Assembly: GCA_016718655.1 (NCBI GenBank)
Contig: JADKCV010000007.1
Coordinates: forward strand, 62,001-126,000
Direction of reading: 5' to 3'
Origin: Flavobacteriales bacterium
GTDB taxonomy: Bacteria > Bacteroidota > Bacteroidia > Flavobacteriales_F > PHOS-HE28
Length of the DNA: 64,000 nt
Shown: piece by piece, positions 1 through 8,829 of the stretch
Position numbering within the stretch: the first letter of the stretch is position 1
How the letters are laid out: each line of letters begins with the position of its first letter
The notes under the pieces: model-generated
What the model saw: only the letters and a program-made list of their open reading frames with translations
The model's database searches: none
Told to the model about the DNA's origin: nothing
Made by a program: the position numbers and the translations under genes

Positions 1-243
1 CAACTGCCTGATGTGGTGCTCGCCACGATCCAGCGGGTGAACGCGACCTACCAATGGTTCGTGAACGAGTGGATCCACCTGGTGGTGGTGCATCCGGAGA
101 CCAAGGCGATCCATCGGTTCCGTGACGGACGCTTTGAGCCGTATGAGCCTTTGCATGGAAGCATACCGAGGGTATTGGAATCCATGGACGTGCTTTTGGG
201 ATCTCTGGAGAACATGCCGGTCACGATCATCGAGCACGCATAG
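1..243 (+). CDS. DabA-like (DUF2309) inorganic carbon transporter subunit, C-terminal end only
   Basis: The open frame runs in from the left edge of the window and ends 3 bases before the next gene. Only the last 80 codons are visible. The stretch around WFVNEWIHLVVVHPETK followed by a short FRDGRFEPYEP segment resembles the C-terminus of DUF2309/DabA proteins, the cytoplasmic zinc-dependent partner of DAB-type bicarbonate or CO2 accumulation complexes. The identification leans strongly on the next gene, a NuoL-like membrane protein of the DabB type, with which DabA is normally encoded. The catalytic Cys, His and Asp residues of DabA lie outside the window, so the activity cannot be checked here. 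Confidence 0.6.
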   Translation, partial: QLPDVVLATIQRVNATYQWFVNEWIHLVVVHPETKAIHRFRDGRFEPYEPLHGSIPRVLESMDVLLGSLENMPVTIIEHA

Positions 244-246
244 GCC

Positions 247-2115
247 ATGGAACGTCTGCTGCCCCTGTTCGTCCTCATCCCCTTCCTCGGGTTCCTGATC
301 AGTCTGCTCGTGCCCGGCAGGCACGAATCCGCGCTATCCCGCATCGCCTATTATTCGGCCGGTGCCCAGTTCTTCACCCTGCTGGCGTTCGGAGTGTTGT
401 GGCTGCTGCAGGGTGCTCCGCTCCTCAATGTGAAGGAGATCGTGATCTACCGGAGCGATGGCTATGAGTTCTTCATCGACCTGTTCTTCGACCGGGTCAC
501 GGCGGTCTACCTGTTGGTGGGCAGCATGCTCACCTTCATGATCACCATCTACAGCCGCTATTACCTCCACCGCGAGGACGGCTATAAACGCTTCTTCAAC
601 ACCATCCTCTTTTTCTTCACCGGCTATTCCATCACCGTTCTTTCGGGCAATTTCGAGACGCTCTTCGTTGGCTGGGAAGTACTGGGGATCTCCTCCTTCC
701 TGCTCATCGCCTTCTACCGCGACCGCTACCTGCCGGTCAAGAACGCGGTGAAGGTGTTCTCGATCTACCGGGTGGGCGATGTGGGTCTGATCCTGGCCAT
801 GTGGGCAAGCCACCATCTCTGGCACGAGAACATCACGTTCATGAAGCTGCACAACTATGAACTGGTGCACCATCAACTGGCCTCGCACAGTGCCATCGGC
901 ATCTTTATTTCGCTGGCCATCCTGGTCTCTGCTGCGGCCAAATCGGCCCAGCTGCCTTTCTCCTCCTGGCTGCCCCGTGCCATGGAGGGGCCAACGCCGT
1001 CCAGCGCCATTTTCTACGGATCGCTGTCGGTCCACATCGGAGTGTTCCTCCTGCTGCGCACCTTCCCGTTCTGGGAGCACCAGTTCGTCGTGCGCGTGCT
1101 GATCGCCGTGGTGGGACTGCTCACCAGCCTGATGGCCTCCGTCACGGCGCGGGTGCAGTCCTCCGTGAAGGCCCAGATCGCCTATTCCTCCATCGCCCAG
1201 ATCGGGTTGATCTTCATTGAGGTCGCCGCCGGTCTTGAGCTTTTGGCGCTTGTCCACTTTGCCGGGAATGCCTTTCTGCGCACGTATCAACTGCTCGTTT
1301 CGCCTTCAGTGGTCACCTATTTGATCCGCGAGCAGTTCTACCACTTCAAACCGCGTGAGCACAGTTTCGAGGATACCCTGCCCAAAAGACTGGAGTACAC
1401 CCTTTACGTGTTGAGCCTGAAGGAGTGGAACCTGGACACGTTCATGTACCGGCTCTTGTGGAATCCGCTGAAACACCTCGGTCGTCGCTTGGACGTGTTC
1501 AACATCAACCGCTCGCTTGCAGTGCTGGTGCCCCTGTATCTGTTGGGCATCGTGCTGCTCTTCAACGCTCAGTGGTCGACTCCGCAGGTGGCGCATGCCA
1601 TCCCGATCATCGCCGTGTTCATCGCCTTGGTACTGGTGCTCCGGGCCTTCACGGAACGCAAGCATGTGCGCCGTGCGCTGGCCATGGTGATCATGGGGCA
1701 TTTCTGGGTGGTCCTGGCGATCTCGTTCAATGAGGACTTCGATCTTGGCCACAGCCTGATCTACCTCTCTGGTGTGGTCGGTGCCGGTTTCTTCGCGGTT
1801 TATGCCATCAACGCACTGCGACGCACCGAGCGCAACGTCGACCTCGGCAGGTTCCACGGCCATGTGTACGAGCATCCGCGGATCGCGCTGCTCTTCCTGC
1901 TTTCTGCGCTCGGTCTGGCCGGGTTCCCGATCTCACCCACCTTCCTGGGAGAGGACCTCATCTTCTCGCACATCCATCCGGACCAGTTGGTATTGGCTTC
2001 GTTGGTGGCGCTCAGCTTCGTGCTCAACGGCCTCGCCTTGGTGCGCATCTACGCACGGGTCTTCCTGGGCCCACACGTCAAGACCTACCACGAGGTGGCT
2101 TACCGCTCGGCGTGA
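247..2115 (+). CDS. DabB-like proton-conducting membrane transporter (NuoL/MrpA family)
   Basis: A 622-residue polytopic membrane protein of the complex I NuoL/MrpA antiporter family. The family core is visible at about residues 215-260, with AAAKSAQLPFSSWLPRAMEG followed by PTPSSAIF. The usual His-Ala pair after this motif in NuoL is Tyr-Gly here, as expected for a diverged non-complex-I member. The N-terminal half is continuous hydrophobic helices. A charged segment at about residues 355-415 separates these from a second membrane block. No other complex I genes are nearby and the gene starts 3 bases after a DabA-like gene, so a DAB-type inorganic carbon pump energised by the proton gradient is the best reading. 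A stand-alone Mrp-like subunit is the alternative. Confidence 0.75.
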   Translation: MERLLPLFVLIPFLGFLISLLVPGRHESALSRIAYYSAGAQFFTLLAFGVLWLLQGAPLLNVKEIVIYRSDGYEFFIDLFFDRVTAVYLLVGSMLTFMITIYSRYYLHREDGYKRFFNTILFFFTGYSITVLSGNFETLFVGWEVLGISSFLLIAFYRDRYLPVKNAVKVFSIYRVGDVGLILAMWASHHLWHENITFMKLHNYELVHHQLASHSAIGIFISLAILVSAAAKSAQLPFSSWLPRAMEGPTPSSAIFYGSLSVHIGVFLLLRTFPFWEHQFVVRVLIAVVGLLTSLMASVTARVQSSVKAQIAYSSIAQIGLIFIEVAAGLELLALVHFAGNAFLRTYQLLVSPSVVTYLIREQFYHFKPREHSFEDTLPKRLEYTLYVLSLKEWNLDTFMYRLLWNPLKHLGRRLDVFNINRSLAVLVPLYLLGIVLLFNAQWSTPQVAHAIPIIAVFIALVLVLRAFTERKHVRRALAMVIMGHFWVVLAISFNEDFDLGHSLIYLSGVVGAGFFAVYAINALRRTERNVDLGRFHGHVYEHPRIALLFLLSALGLAGFPISPTFLGEDLIFSHIHPDQLVLASLVALSFVLNGLALVRIYARVFLGPHVKTYHEVAYRSA

Positions 2116-2122
2116 ACCAACA

Positions 2123-3412
2123 TCATCGATCCACCAAGGTCTTGATGGATCGGAGCGCTCCGTTCGGCGTGGCCACGATGACGCTATAGATGCCTGAGGG
2201 CCAGCCCTGTGTACGGATCACGGTCCGGTCCGCTGTGGAAGAGGACCGGTGCGCCATCCTTCCCATGCTGTCGAATACCCGAATGTCGCCCAGCACCCCT
2301 TGCGTATGGACGAGGGTGAATTCCCCCGCACCACTGAGCAGTGTCAGGTCCGCGCTTTCGTTAGCGGCCCCCACGCTCTGCGTCGGATCGAAGCAGGGTT
2401 CGTAGAAGCGGAAGGCCAGTGGTTCAGGTACCAGATCTCCGACCGGTGCGGAAGCAGTGCTGAAACCACCGGGGACCACGGCACTGTAGTAGGGCTGTCC
2501 GCTGAGCGGCCCCCCATCGCTGCCGGCGAGCATGGTGTAAACGCCGGGTGGCAGGCAGATCGTATCGGCATCGTACTGGTTCTCCTCGTCAAGGACGAAG
2601 CTGCCGCTCACCACAACGACCGAGTTGGAGAGTATTCCCCAGTTGAAGGTACCGGTGGTGATGGCACCGCCGAGGTTCTGGATGTTCGGGATCAGGGTGG
2701 TGCAAGGCGCTGGCGGGCAAAGGTCCACCTCAAGTTCCCATGTGCAGGCAAGGGTTGTGGTGAAGCCTGTCCACAATTCCAATGAGGCGCTGAAGGTGTT
2801 CGCAGGGAATTCCACACCGTCCAGGATGCGCATGGTATGGTAGCTCTCACCGCCGATCCCGAAGAAGTTGACCGTTTCCTTGGCGAGCGTGTCCCCGTTG
2901 GCATCGAAAAGGATGAAACTGGGGTAGTCGAACAGTTCGCCAATGGTATTGCTGTTGATCACATGGACCACGAGCGCGGTGTCCGAGAAAGGGTGCCAAC
3001 GGACGGATACGAGCTCAAGGCTGTCGCAGGGTGAACCACCCCCACTGACGGTGAATTGGTGTTGCGGACCGGGAGCGAAATCCCCCACGTTCTGTCCATC
3101 GATCACAATGGTGTAGTCCCCGGCATCCAACTGCCCGATCGGTACGACTTCCGTGTGCGGAACGATGACGGTCAGCCCGCCATCATCCGCAGCAGCGATG
3201 GAGATGGTCACCACGCTTCCGACCACAGTGGCGGAGGTGCTCGCTATGTAAGCGCCTGTGCTCGATAGGCCACCGGTCAGGGCGATCGAGACATTGTCCT
3301 GATCGCTGGTGGGGGTGGGCTGAACGGCGATCTCGTCGATGTAGAAGTAGGTCTGTGCCCGGGCAGATCCAAGGAGTGCTGCACACAGGAGAAGTGTAAG
3401 GATCGGTTTCAT
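2123..3412 (-). CDS. Secreted protein with T9SS type A sorting domain
   Basis: A 429-residue protein starting with a clear signal peptide (MKPILTLLLCAALLGSARAQ). The body is Ser/Thr/Gly-rich and beta-like, with several Cys residues in the middle, and matches no enzyme family that I recognise. The last ~75 residues (GDIRVFDSMGRMAHRSS... ending SIKTLVDR) have the pattern of the C-terminal Por sorting domain that directs Bacteroidota proteins through the type IX secretion system to the cell surface. It is convergent with the DabB-like gene, with only 7 bases between the stops. Function of the mature protein is unknown. Confidence 0.8.
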   Translation of the reverse strand: MKPILTLLLCAALLGSARAQTYFYIDEIAVQPTPTSDQDNVSIALTGGLSSTGAYIASTSATVVGSVVTISIAAADDGGLTVIVPHTEVVPIGQLDAGDYTIVIDGQNVGDFAPGPQHQFTVSGGGSPCDSLELVSVRWHPFSDTALVVHVINSNTIGELFDYPSFILFDANGDTLAKETVNFFGIGGESYHTMRILDGVEFPANTFSASLELWTGFTTTLACTWELEVDLCPPAPCTTLIPNIQNLGGAITTGTFNWGILSNSVVVVSGSFVLDEENQYDADTICLPPGVYTMLAGSDGGPLSGQPYYSAVVPGGFSTASAPVGDLVPEPLAFRFYEPCFDPTQSVGAANESADLTLLSGAGEFTLVHTQGVLGDIRVFDSMGRMAHRSSSTADRTVIRTQGWPSGIYSVIVATPNGALRSIKTLVDR

Positions 3413-3476
3413 GGTCCGGGTGGATTGATCGTTAGGGGTATGACGTGATCATGTCGTTCAACGCTGCTTGGTCGCT

Positions 3477-4436
3477 TTAGGCGTTGATGGAACCAACGAC
3501 AGCTGCCGCGACCAGTCCAAAGCCCAAGAGCACACCATAGACCACGATGATCACCGCGACCTTCCAGGCAGTGTTCAGCCAGGACCGGTGATGGACCGTG
3601 TGGGCAGCCCAAAATAGGTAGCCGAGTGTAAGGGGTACCAACATGCTGTCCGACCAGCTTCCTGCCCCCAGGATGCCCAGTAGCAGGGAAATGCCGAAGA
3701 GCAAGTAGAGCACGGTGTGGAAGTACAAGGCGAAAACAAGGTGTTCAGTGTAGAACATCCGGCTACGCCAGTAGAGCAACTTCAGGAGAAGCGCGAAGAG
3801 CGGTAACATCACGAACATCACCTTGCTGAAGGTGCTGAGCAATTCCTGGACGAACGCTTCCTTACGGAGGCTGTTGCCGCTCAAGTTCAGCGCCAGGCGG
3901 ATCATTGTCCGGTTGATGACGCTTGGGGTGACGCCACCAGCCACCATGGTGCTGTCCAGGACCTCGTTGGTCAGCCGGGGCATCGCGGAAAGCGCGACCA
4001 AGGTGCTGTCCGTGATCTGCTGGTCATCACCCAACTGCAGCGTGAGGCCGTTCGCTTCGCGTGGCTCCTCTTCGGATGGGTTCACGATCACTACTGGCCC
4101 TTCATCTGCTTGCATGCGTGCGGTGGCCCATGCAAGGAGCAGGAAGAACAACACGCTGGTGAAGAGGTAGAGCCTGAGCGGGTGTACGTAACATATCCGC
4201 TTGTTCGCATTGAACTCCTTGATCACCAGACCCGGCGGCCAGAACAGGTCGCGCAAGGTGCGCAGCAGCTTGGTGTCGAAGTTGAACATGCCCGAAAGCC
4301 ACTCCATCACGAAATGCCGTACCGGCAATTTGTGCGTGTGGTTCTCCTGGCCGCACCGCGCGCAGAAGTTGGCATCGGCCTCCAGGGTACGCCCGCAGTT
4401 GGGGCATTCCGGCCGCTTGATCCGCTTGCGCGCCAT
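3477..4436 (-). CDS. DUF3667 family membrane protein with N-terminal zinc ribbon
   Basis: A 319-residue protein. Residues ~10-31 form a zinc ribbon (CPNCGRTL...CARCGQ), followed by the family signature around LRTLRDLFWPPGLVIKEF and a YVHPLRLYLF segment entering the first membrane helix. This is the layout of Bacteroidota DUF3667 proteins. About five hydrophobic helices follow, one near residue 85 and the rest in the C-terminal half, with a soluble segment between. The role of the family is not known. The gene lies 6 bases after the yajQ stop in the same direction, so the two are probably co-transcribed. Confidence 0.8.
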   Translation of the reverse strand: MARKRIKRPECPNCGRTLEADANFCARCGQENHTHKLPVRHFVMEWLSGMFNFDTKLLRTLRDLFWPPGLVIKEFNANKRICYVHPLRLYLFTSVLFFLLLAWATARMQADEGPVVIVNPSEEEPREANGLTLQLGDDQQITDSTLVALSAMPRLTNEVLDSTMVAGGVTPSVINRTMIRLALNLSGNSLRKEAFVQELLSTFSKVMFVMLPLFALLLKLLYWRSRMFYTEHLVFALYFHTVLYLLFGISLLLGILGAGSWSDSMLVPLTLGYLFWAAHTVHHRSWLNTAWKVAVIIVVYGVLLGFGLVAAAVVGSINA

Positions 4437-4442
4437 GCCGGA

Positions 4443-4934
4443 TCAGCTCTTCATATTGTCGAATTGCAAGGGGACCTCGAAGTCCTGTTCCCGGCACAGG
4501 GCCATCACCTCCTGCAGGTCGTCGATCTTCTTCCCGGTGACCCGGATCATATCGTCCATGATCTGGGGCTGCACCTTCAGGCCACTCTCCTTGATGGCCT
4601 TCACGATCTTCTTGGCGGTCTCGCGTTCGATGCCTTGTTTGACCTTGATGATGCGGTACAACGACTTGCCACTAGGCACCGGTTCTTCGCTGAGGTCGTA
4701 GCTACGTACATCCACCTTCTGTTTGCCGGAGCGTTCCAGCAGTACATCCAGGACCGAGTCCAGCTTCATGTGGTCGTCCGTGCTCAAACGGATCGTCAGC
4801 GCTTTCTTGTCGAGTTCGATGGTGGTATTCGTTCCGCGCAGGTCGTAGCGCGTATCGATCTCGCGTTTCACCACGTTGATGGCGTTGTCGAGCATCTGGA
4901 TATCGACCTTGGAAAGGATGTCGAGGCTGGGCAT
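4443..4934 (-). CDS. yajQ: YajQ family nucleotide-binding protein
   Basis: From the ATG at 4934 the protein is 163 residues, the usual YajQ length; an upstream in-frame start would add 17 unconserved residues. It begins MPSLDILSKVDIQMLDNAIN and contains KQGIERETAKKIVKAIK and QIMDDMIRVTGKKIDDLQ, diagnostic stretches of the YajQ/DUF520 family, which folds as two RNA-recognition-like domains. Some members bind cyclic di-GMP and modulate transcription factors; whether this one does cannot be told from sequence. It lies upstream of the DUF3667 gene in the same direction. Confidence 0.93.
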   Translation of the reverse strand: MPSLDILSKVDIQMLDNAINVVKREIDTRYDLRGTNTTIELDKKALTIRLSTDDHMKLDSVLDVLLERSGKQKVDVRSYDLSEEPVPSGKSLYRIIKVKQGIERETAKKIVKAIKESGLKVQPQIMDDMIRVTGKKIDDLQEVMALCREQDFEVPLQFDNMKS

Positions 4935-5009
4935 GTGTGTGCGGTCTGGAGGGGTAAAGATGCAATGGTTGCTCCTTCGGACCAAGGGTCACCGGTCCCA
5001 CACGGTTGC

Positions 5010-5264
5010 TCAATGCCTGAAGTGCACGAAGAGCCGGCCGAAGTTGTCGCCGTCCTTCTCGATCCGATGGTAAAGTTTCTTCACCGCCGGTTGCTGCAGA
5101 TAGCGGATCACTTTCTTCTTCAGCTGGCCACTGCCTTTTCCGGGAATGATCTCCACCAGTGCGATGCGTCGGTCGATGGCATCCTGGATGATCTCCTCCA
5201 ACGCCCGATCGATCTCACGGCCCTTGTTGAAGATGTCGTGCAGATCGAGCTTGAGCTTGGCCAT
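5010..5264 (-). CDS. Small Smr-domain protein
   Basis: An 84-residue stand-alone Smr domain. The LDLHD motif near residue 6 (family LDLHG) and the PGKGSGQLKKKV stretch (family GxGxxS/G-nucleic-acid loop) are both present and correctly spaced. Smr domains nick or bind branched DNA or RNA. The start codon follows a TAGTTTCG box at 5269-5276 by only 4 bases, suggesting a leaderless transcript. It lies between yajQ and an ABC exporter gene, all on the minus strand. Confidence 0.85.
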   Translation of the reverse strand: MAKLKLDLHDIFNKGREIDRALEEIIQDAIDRRIALVEIIPGKGSGQLKKKVIRYLQQPAVKKLYHRIEKDGDNFGRLFVHFRH

Positions 5265-5268
5265 GGCG

Positions 5269-5276
5269 CGAAACTA
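5269..5276 (-). promoter_or_regulatory. -7 promoter box (TAGTTTCG) of the Smr gene
   Basis: Minus-strand TAGTTTCG, one mismatch from the Bacteroidota -7 consensus TAnnTTTG, ends 4 bases before the ATG at 5264. With the transcription start expected a few bases after this box, the mRNA would begin at or next to the start codon. Confidence 0.5.
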
Positions 5277-5287
5277 CCAACCCGGTC

Positions 5288-7135
5288 TCAGATCCGGGCC
5301 TGGTAGGTGTAGAGGTCGAAATAACGGCCTTGTTTGGCGATCAGTGAGTCGTGGGTGCCGCGTTCAGCGATCAGGCCATGCTCGATCACCAGGATCTCGG
5401 TCGCCTGGCGGATGGTGCTCAAGCGGTGTGCGATAACGAAGGTGGTGCGGTCCTTCACCAGCTCGTTCAAGCTCTTCTGGATCAGGGCCTCGCTCTCGGT
5501 GTCCAGGTTGCTGGTGGCCTCGTCCAGGATCAGAATGCGTGGATCGGCCAACATCGCCCGGGCGATCGCCACGCGCTGTCGTTGCCCGCCACTCAGCTTC
5601 ACCCCACGCTCACCGATCACCGTCTCCAATCCCAGCTCCAGTCGGTCCGTGAATTCATTGACATAGGCAGCCCTCACAGCCTTCTGAAGCTGTTCCTCAG
5701 TGGCGTTCGGTCGAGGGAAGAGGATGTTCTCCCGGATGGTGCCCTCGAACAGGAAGTCGTCCTGCAATACCACCCCCAAATGCTGGCGATAGCTGCTCAG
5801 CCCCACCTTGCTCAGGTCGTGACCATCCACGGTCACCCTGCCCGAGGTGGGGTTCAGGAAGGTGGCCGCTAGTCCGGCGATGGTGCTCTTCCCGCTACCC
5901 GATGTGCCCACCAGAGCGATCACGCTCCCTGCCTTGGCCTCAAAACTGATCCCGTGCAGCACCTCCTTGCCTTCGTCGTATGCGAAGTGGACATCGTCAA
6001 AGACGACGTCGCCCTTGATCATGCCCAATTTCAGCGGTCGCTCTTCAGTGATGTCCTCGGGATCCATGTTCATGAGTTCCTCGGTACGGTCTAGGCCTGC
6101 GAAGGCTTCGGTGAGTTGGCTGCCGATGTTGCTCATCTGCACGATGGGAGCGATCATGAATCCGAGGTAGAGTGTGAACGCCAGGAATTCGCCCAAGGTG
6201 AGCTGGTCGTGGATGATCTGCCAGCCGCCGATGCCCATGATGCCGGCGCTCGCCAAGCCCAGCAGGAAGGTGCTGCTGCTGGTGATGAACGCCGTGGCCG
6301 TCAAGCTTTCCTTCACGTTCTGGAACAGGCGCTCCACACCCACCTCGAAGTTCCGGTTCTCCTGTTCCTCCGCGTTGAATCCTTTGATCACTCTCACCCC
6401 GTTCAGCGTTTCGGTCAAACGCCCCGTGACCTCCGCGTTGATCACGCCACGGGTCCGGAATATGGGCCTGATGCGCGCGAACGCTTTCATGGCCACGAAG
6501 GCGAAGATGCCCACGGGCACCAAGGTGTAGAAGGTCATCAAAGGGCTGATCCGGATGAGCAGGACCAAGGAGATGATGGCCGTGAAGGTGCCACCGACGA
6601 GTTGGACCAAGCCCGTTCCCACCAGGTTCCGCACGCCTTCCACATCGCTCATGATGCGGCTAACCAATGCGCCACTCTTGGTGTTGTTGAAGAAACGGAT
6701 CGGCAGGGAGAGGACCTTGCGTTGCACCTGTGCCCGTAATTGGCTGATCAGCAATTGGGCCTCCACGCTCAGCAATTTCGTAAGCCAGAAGCTGGTGAGG
6801 CTCTGCACCATGATGGCGACCACCACCGCGCCGAGCAGCCACCACAACAACTGAACGTCCTTGTTCACGATCACATCGTCGATCAGGAATTTGGTCGCCC
6901 CAGGTAGTACGAGGCTGGCCAAACGACTGATGACGATGAGCCCCAAGCCCAGTAACACGTGCCTGCGCCTCGGCCATATGAATTGCCAAAATGCCGTGCG
7001 CCAGGTCACGGTGCGTGAAACCGGGACTGGCTCACCTGCGGCCGCTCTGATCTTTGCCCGAGGGCCTTGGCTGCCGCGCTCTGCGCGTTGTGTGGAAAGG
7101 GTTTTGAATGCCAATGGGGACGGATAGGGCCCCAT
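5288..7135 (-). CDS. MsbA-like ABC exporter, fused permease and ATPase
   Basis: A half-transporter of about 615 residues with an N-terminal six-helix membrane domain (from about residue 60 to 340) and a C-terminal ATPase. Walker A is GTSGSGKST, the signature is LSGGQRQRVAIARA and Walker B is ILILDEATSNLD, followed by the H-loop IAHRLSTI, so the ATPase looks intact. Homodimers of this family flip lipids (MsbA) or export peptides or drugs; the substrate cannot be assigned. I prefer the ATG at 7135 (MGPYPS...); another in-frame ATG lies at 7156. The first ~45 residues are basic and unconserved. The stop lies 23 bases upstream of the Smr gene. Confidence 0.88.
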   Translation of the reverse strand: MGPYPSPLAFKTLSTQRAERGSQGPRAKIRAAAGEPVPVSRTVTWRTAFWQFIWPRRRHVLLGLGLIVISRLASLVLPGATKFLIDDVIVNKDVQLLWWLLGAVVVAIMVQSLTSFWLTKLLSVEAQLLISQLRAQVQRKVLSLPIRFFNNTKSGALVSRIMSDVEGVRNLVGTGLVQLVGGTFTAIISLVLLIRISPLMTFYTLVPVGIFAFVAMKAFARIRPIFRTRGVINAEVTGRLTETLNGVRVIKGFNAEEQENRNFEVGVERLFQNVKESLTATAFITSSSTFLLGLASAGIMGIGGWQIIHDQLTLGEFLAFTLYLGFMIAPIVQMSNIGSQLTEAFAGLDRTEELMNMDPEDITEERPLKLGMIKGDVVFDDVHFAYDEGKEVLHGISFEAKAGSVIALVGTSGSGKSTIAGLAATFLNPTSGRVTVDGHDLSKVGLSSYRQHLGVVLQDDFLFEGTIRENILFPRPNATEEQLQKAVRAAYVNEFTDRLELGLETVIGERGVKLSGGQRQRVAIARAMLADPRILILDEATSNLDTESEALIQKSLNELVKDRTTFVIAHRLSTIRQATEILVIEHGLIAERGTHDSLIAKQGRYFDLYTYQARI

Positions 7136-7587
7136 TGCTGGCAAGGGTCGAGCCACCTTTCACGGTCCGCCACATCGGCAGTCTTTGGCTGATCCGCCGA
7201 ACAAATTGAACACACTCGGTTGGTCATGACCGTGAATGTGGTGCACGCGGATGGCCAGGTCGGCACCCAAGTGATAGGGTACCGTGCGCAGGCTTTCCAA
7301 GGTGATCGGGTGTTTGCGAAGGGCGTATCGGATATAGGAAAAACGATGACGCAGGCCCGTGAATGAGCGAACCGTGGTGCAACAGTCTCAATGGGGGTTG
7401 TCGTGCCGCTCCTTCGTGTATTTCCCAAAGCCCGGCCGGCATACAGGTCCGCGCGATGGACTGCCGCGTTGGTGTCCCAAGGAAGTAAGTTACGCACCAT
7501 GGACCGGCCTTGGGTCTCCCAGAGTGGCAGGTTGTCAGACTGGCACCAGCGCACCATCGGCACGGTTCGTGCGTTCTTTCATTCACT
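7136..7587. other. Region without a confident gene
   Basis: On the minus strand, 7163-7387 is open for 75 codons and reads protein-like (for example LRHRFSYIRYALRKHPITLE, then VHHIHGHDQPSVFNLFGG), but it has no ATG or GTG start and is preceded in frame by TGA (7388-7390). Open frames on both strands elsewhere in the region have unlikely composition. It may hold a decayed small gene. Confidence 0.3.
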
Positions 7588-8055
7588 ATGGAACGAGGAA
7601 CAAGCATTCGATTGACACTGTTGGTCGACGCATCGACAGAGGCCGTTTGGAGAACGCTGGTCGAACCACACCTGACCCGTTTGTACCGCGCTGGTCAACA
7701 AGCGAGTACGACTTGGGAAAGGAATTCCCCCCTGTTGTGGGTCGAGCATGTGGAAGGTCAGCAACACTTGCGCGCGAAGGGTACCGTACTCGCATATCAA
7801 CCCGGTCAGCGCCTACGGTATACCCAGTATGAACCTGCCAGTGGTCTGCCGGATGAGCCTGCAAGCTATACCACTGTGGACCTTGCATTGACCGCTGAGC
7901 GGGACGGACGGACCCGGGTGGACCTTTGGCAGGGCGACTTTGCGGGCCTGCCACACGATGTCCGTAGGACCCGGGAAGCGTCCAAGCAATGGGTGGAGGC
8001 CCTGGTGGGGCTCAAGCGTACCGCCGAGGAGCAGCAAGGCCAGATGGCCGCGTAA
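7588..8055 (+). CDS. SRPBCC (AHSA1/START-like) domain protein
   Basis: From the ATG at 7588 the protein is 155 residues (MERGTSIRLTLLVDASTEAV...). The opening strand and helix with VDASTEAVWRTLVEP, the central TVLAYQPGQRLRYTQYEP and the C-terminal helix containing SKQWVEALVGLKRTAEE are the pattern of the SRPBCC/AHSA1 fold, a hydrophobic-ligand-binding cavity protein. Ligand and role are unknown. The next gene starts 57 bases later in the same direction, so the two may be co-transcribed. Confidence 0.75.
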   Translation: MERGTSIRLTLLVDASTEAVWRTLVEPHLTRLYRAGQQASTTWERNSPLLWVEHVEGQQHLRAKGTVLAYQPGQRLRYTQYEPASGLPDEPASYTTVDLALTAERDGRTRVDLWQGDFAGLPHDVRRTREASKQWVEALVGLKRTAEEQQGQMAA

Positions 8056-8112
8056 GGATGGATGCACATGCGATGCACGTCGTGCATCCCGGAACATTAC
8101 GACCTTGCGCCC

Positions 8113-8796
8113 ATGAAGATGCGCATCAATAAGCTCCTTGACCGGGCGCTCATACCCGATAATGGAGGCGAGTTGGTGCTCTATCAACGCGGTGAGGAGT
8201 TCTCGATCGAAGTGGTGGGTATCTCAGGCGAACTCATGTCCACCGCGATCCATGGATCCGAGGATGCCCTTGCCGAACTGGCTCTGGAACGACTGAAGGC
8301 TCCGCTGAATGCACATGTCGTCATCGGCGGCCTGGGGATGGGCTTCACTTTGGCAGCCGTGCTCAAGCGAGTTGGGGAGAATGGCAAAGTGATCGTGGCG
8401 GAGCTGGTACCCGAGGTGGTGAAGTGGAACCTGGAGTTGGTCGGTGAACGGTCCGGCCATCCGCTCAAGGACCCGCGTACCATGGTACATCATGGCGATG
8501 TGTTGGAGCTTATACGGAGCGGGAAAGGCAGTTATGATGCCATCCTTCTGGATACCGACAATGGACCTGAGGGTCTGACCCAACCACGCAACAACCGTCT
8601 CTATTCACACCGCGGACTCCGTGCCGCTTACGATGCGTTGAGACCGGGAGGGGTATTGGCCGTGTGGTCAACGGATCCCCATGAACCCTTTACGCGTCGA
8701 CTGGGTATGGCCGGGTTCCGGGTGGAGGAGATAAAGGCCTTTGCGCACCGCCAGAAAGGCACCAAACATCACTTGTGGTTCGCCAAGCGTCCTTGA
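8113..8796 (+). CDS. Spermidine-synthase-like methyltransferase-fold protein
   Basis: From the ATG at 8113 (MKMRINKLLDRALIP) the protein is 227 residues. It has the Rossmann motif VVIGGLGMGFTLAAVLK, an acidic strand end (VIVAELVPEVVKWN) and the ILLDTDNGPEG segment typical of the spermidine/spermine synthase-like family. Bacterial proteins of this short type are annotated as spermidine-synthase-domain proteins, but their substrate is not established and the full polyamine-binding N-terminal domain is missing. An upstream in-frame start would add 17 residues including a CxxC with no support. Confidence 0.75.
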   Translation: MKMRINKLLDRALIPDNGGELVLYQRGEEFSIEVVGISGELMSTAIHGSEDALAELALERLKAPLNAHVVIGGLGMGFTLAAVLKRVGENGKVIVAELVPEVVKWNLELVGERSGHPLKDPRTMVHHGDVLELIRSGKGSYDAILLDTDNGPEGLTQPRNNRLYSHRGLRAAYDALRPGGVLAVWSTDPHEPFTRRLGMAGFRVEEIKAFAHRQKGTKHHLWFAKRP

Positions 8797-8829
8797 GCCT
8801 TAGGTGCTCTTGAAGTCGCGCAACTGTTC

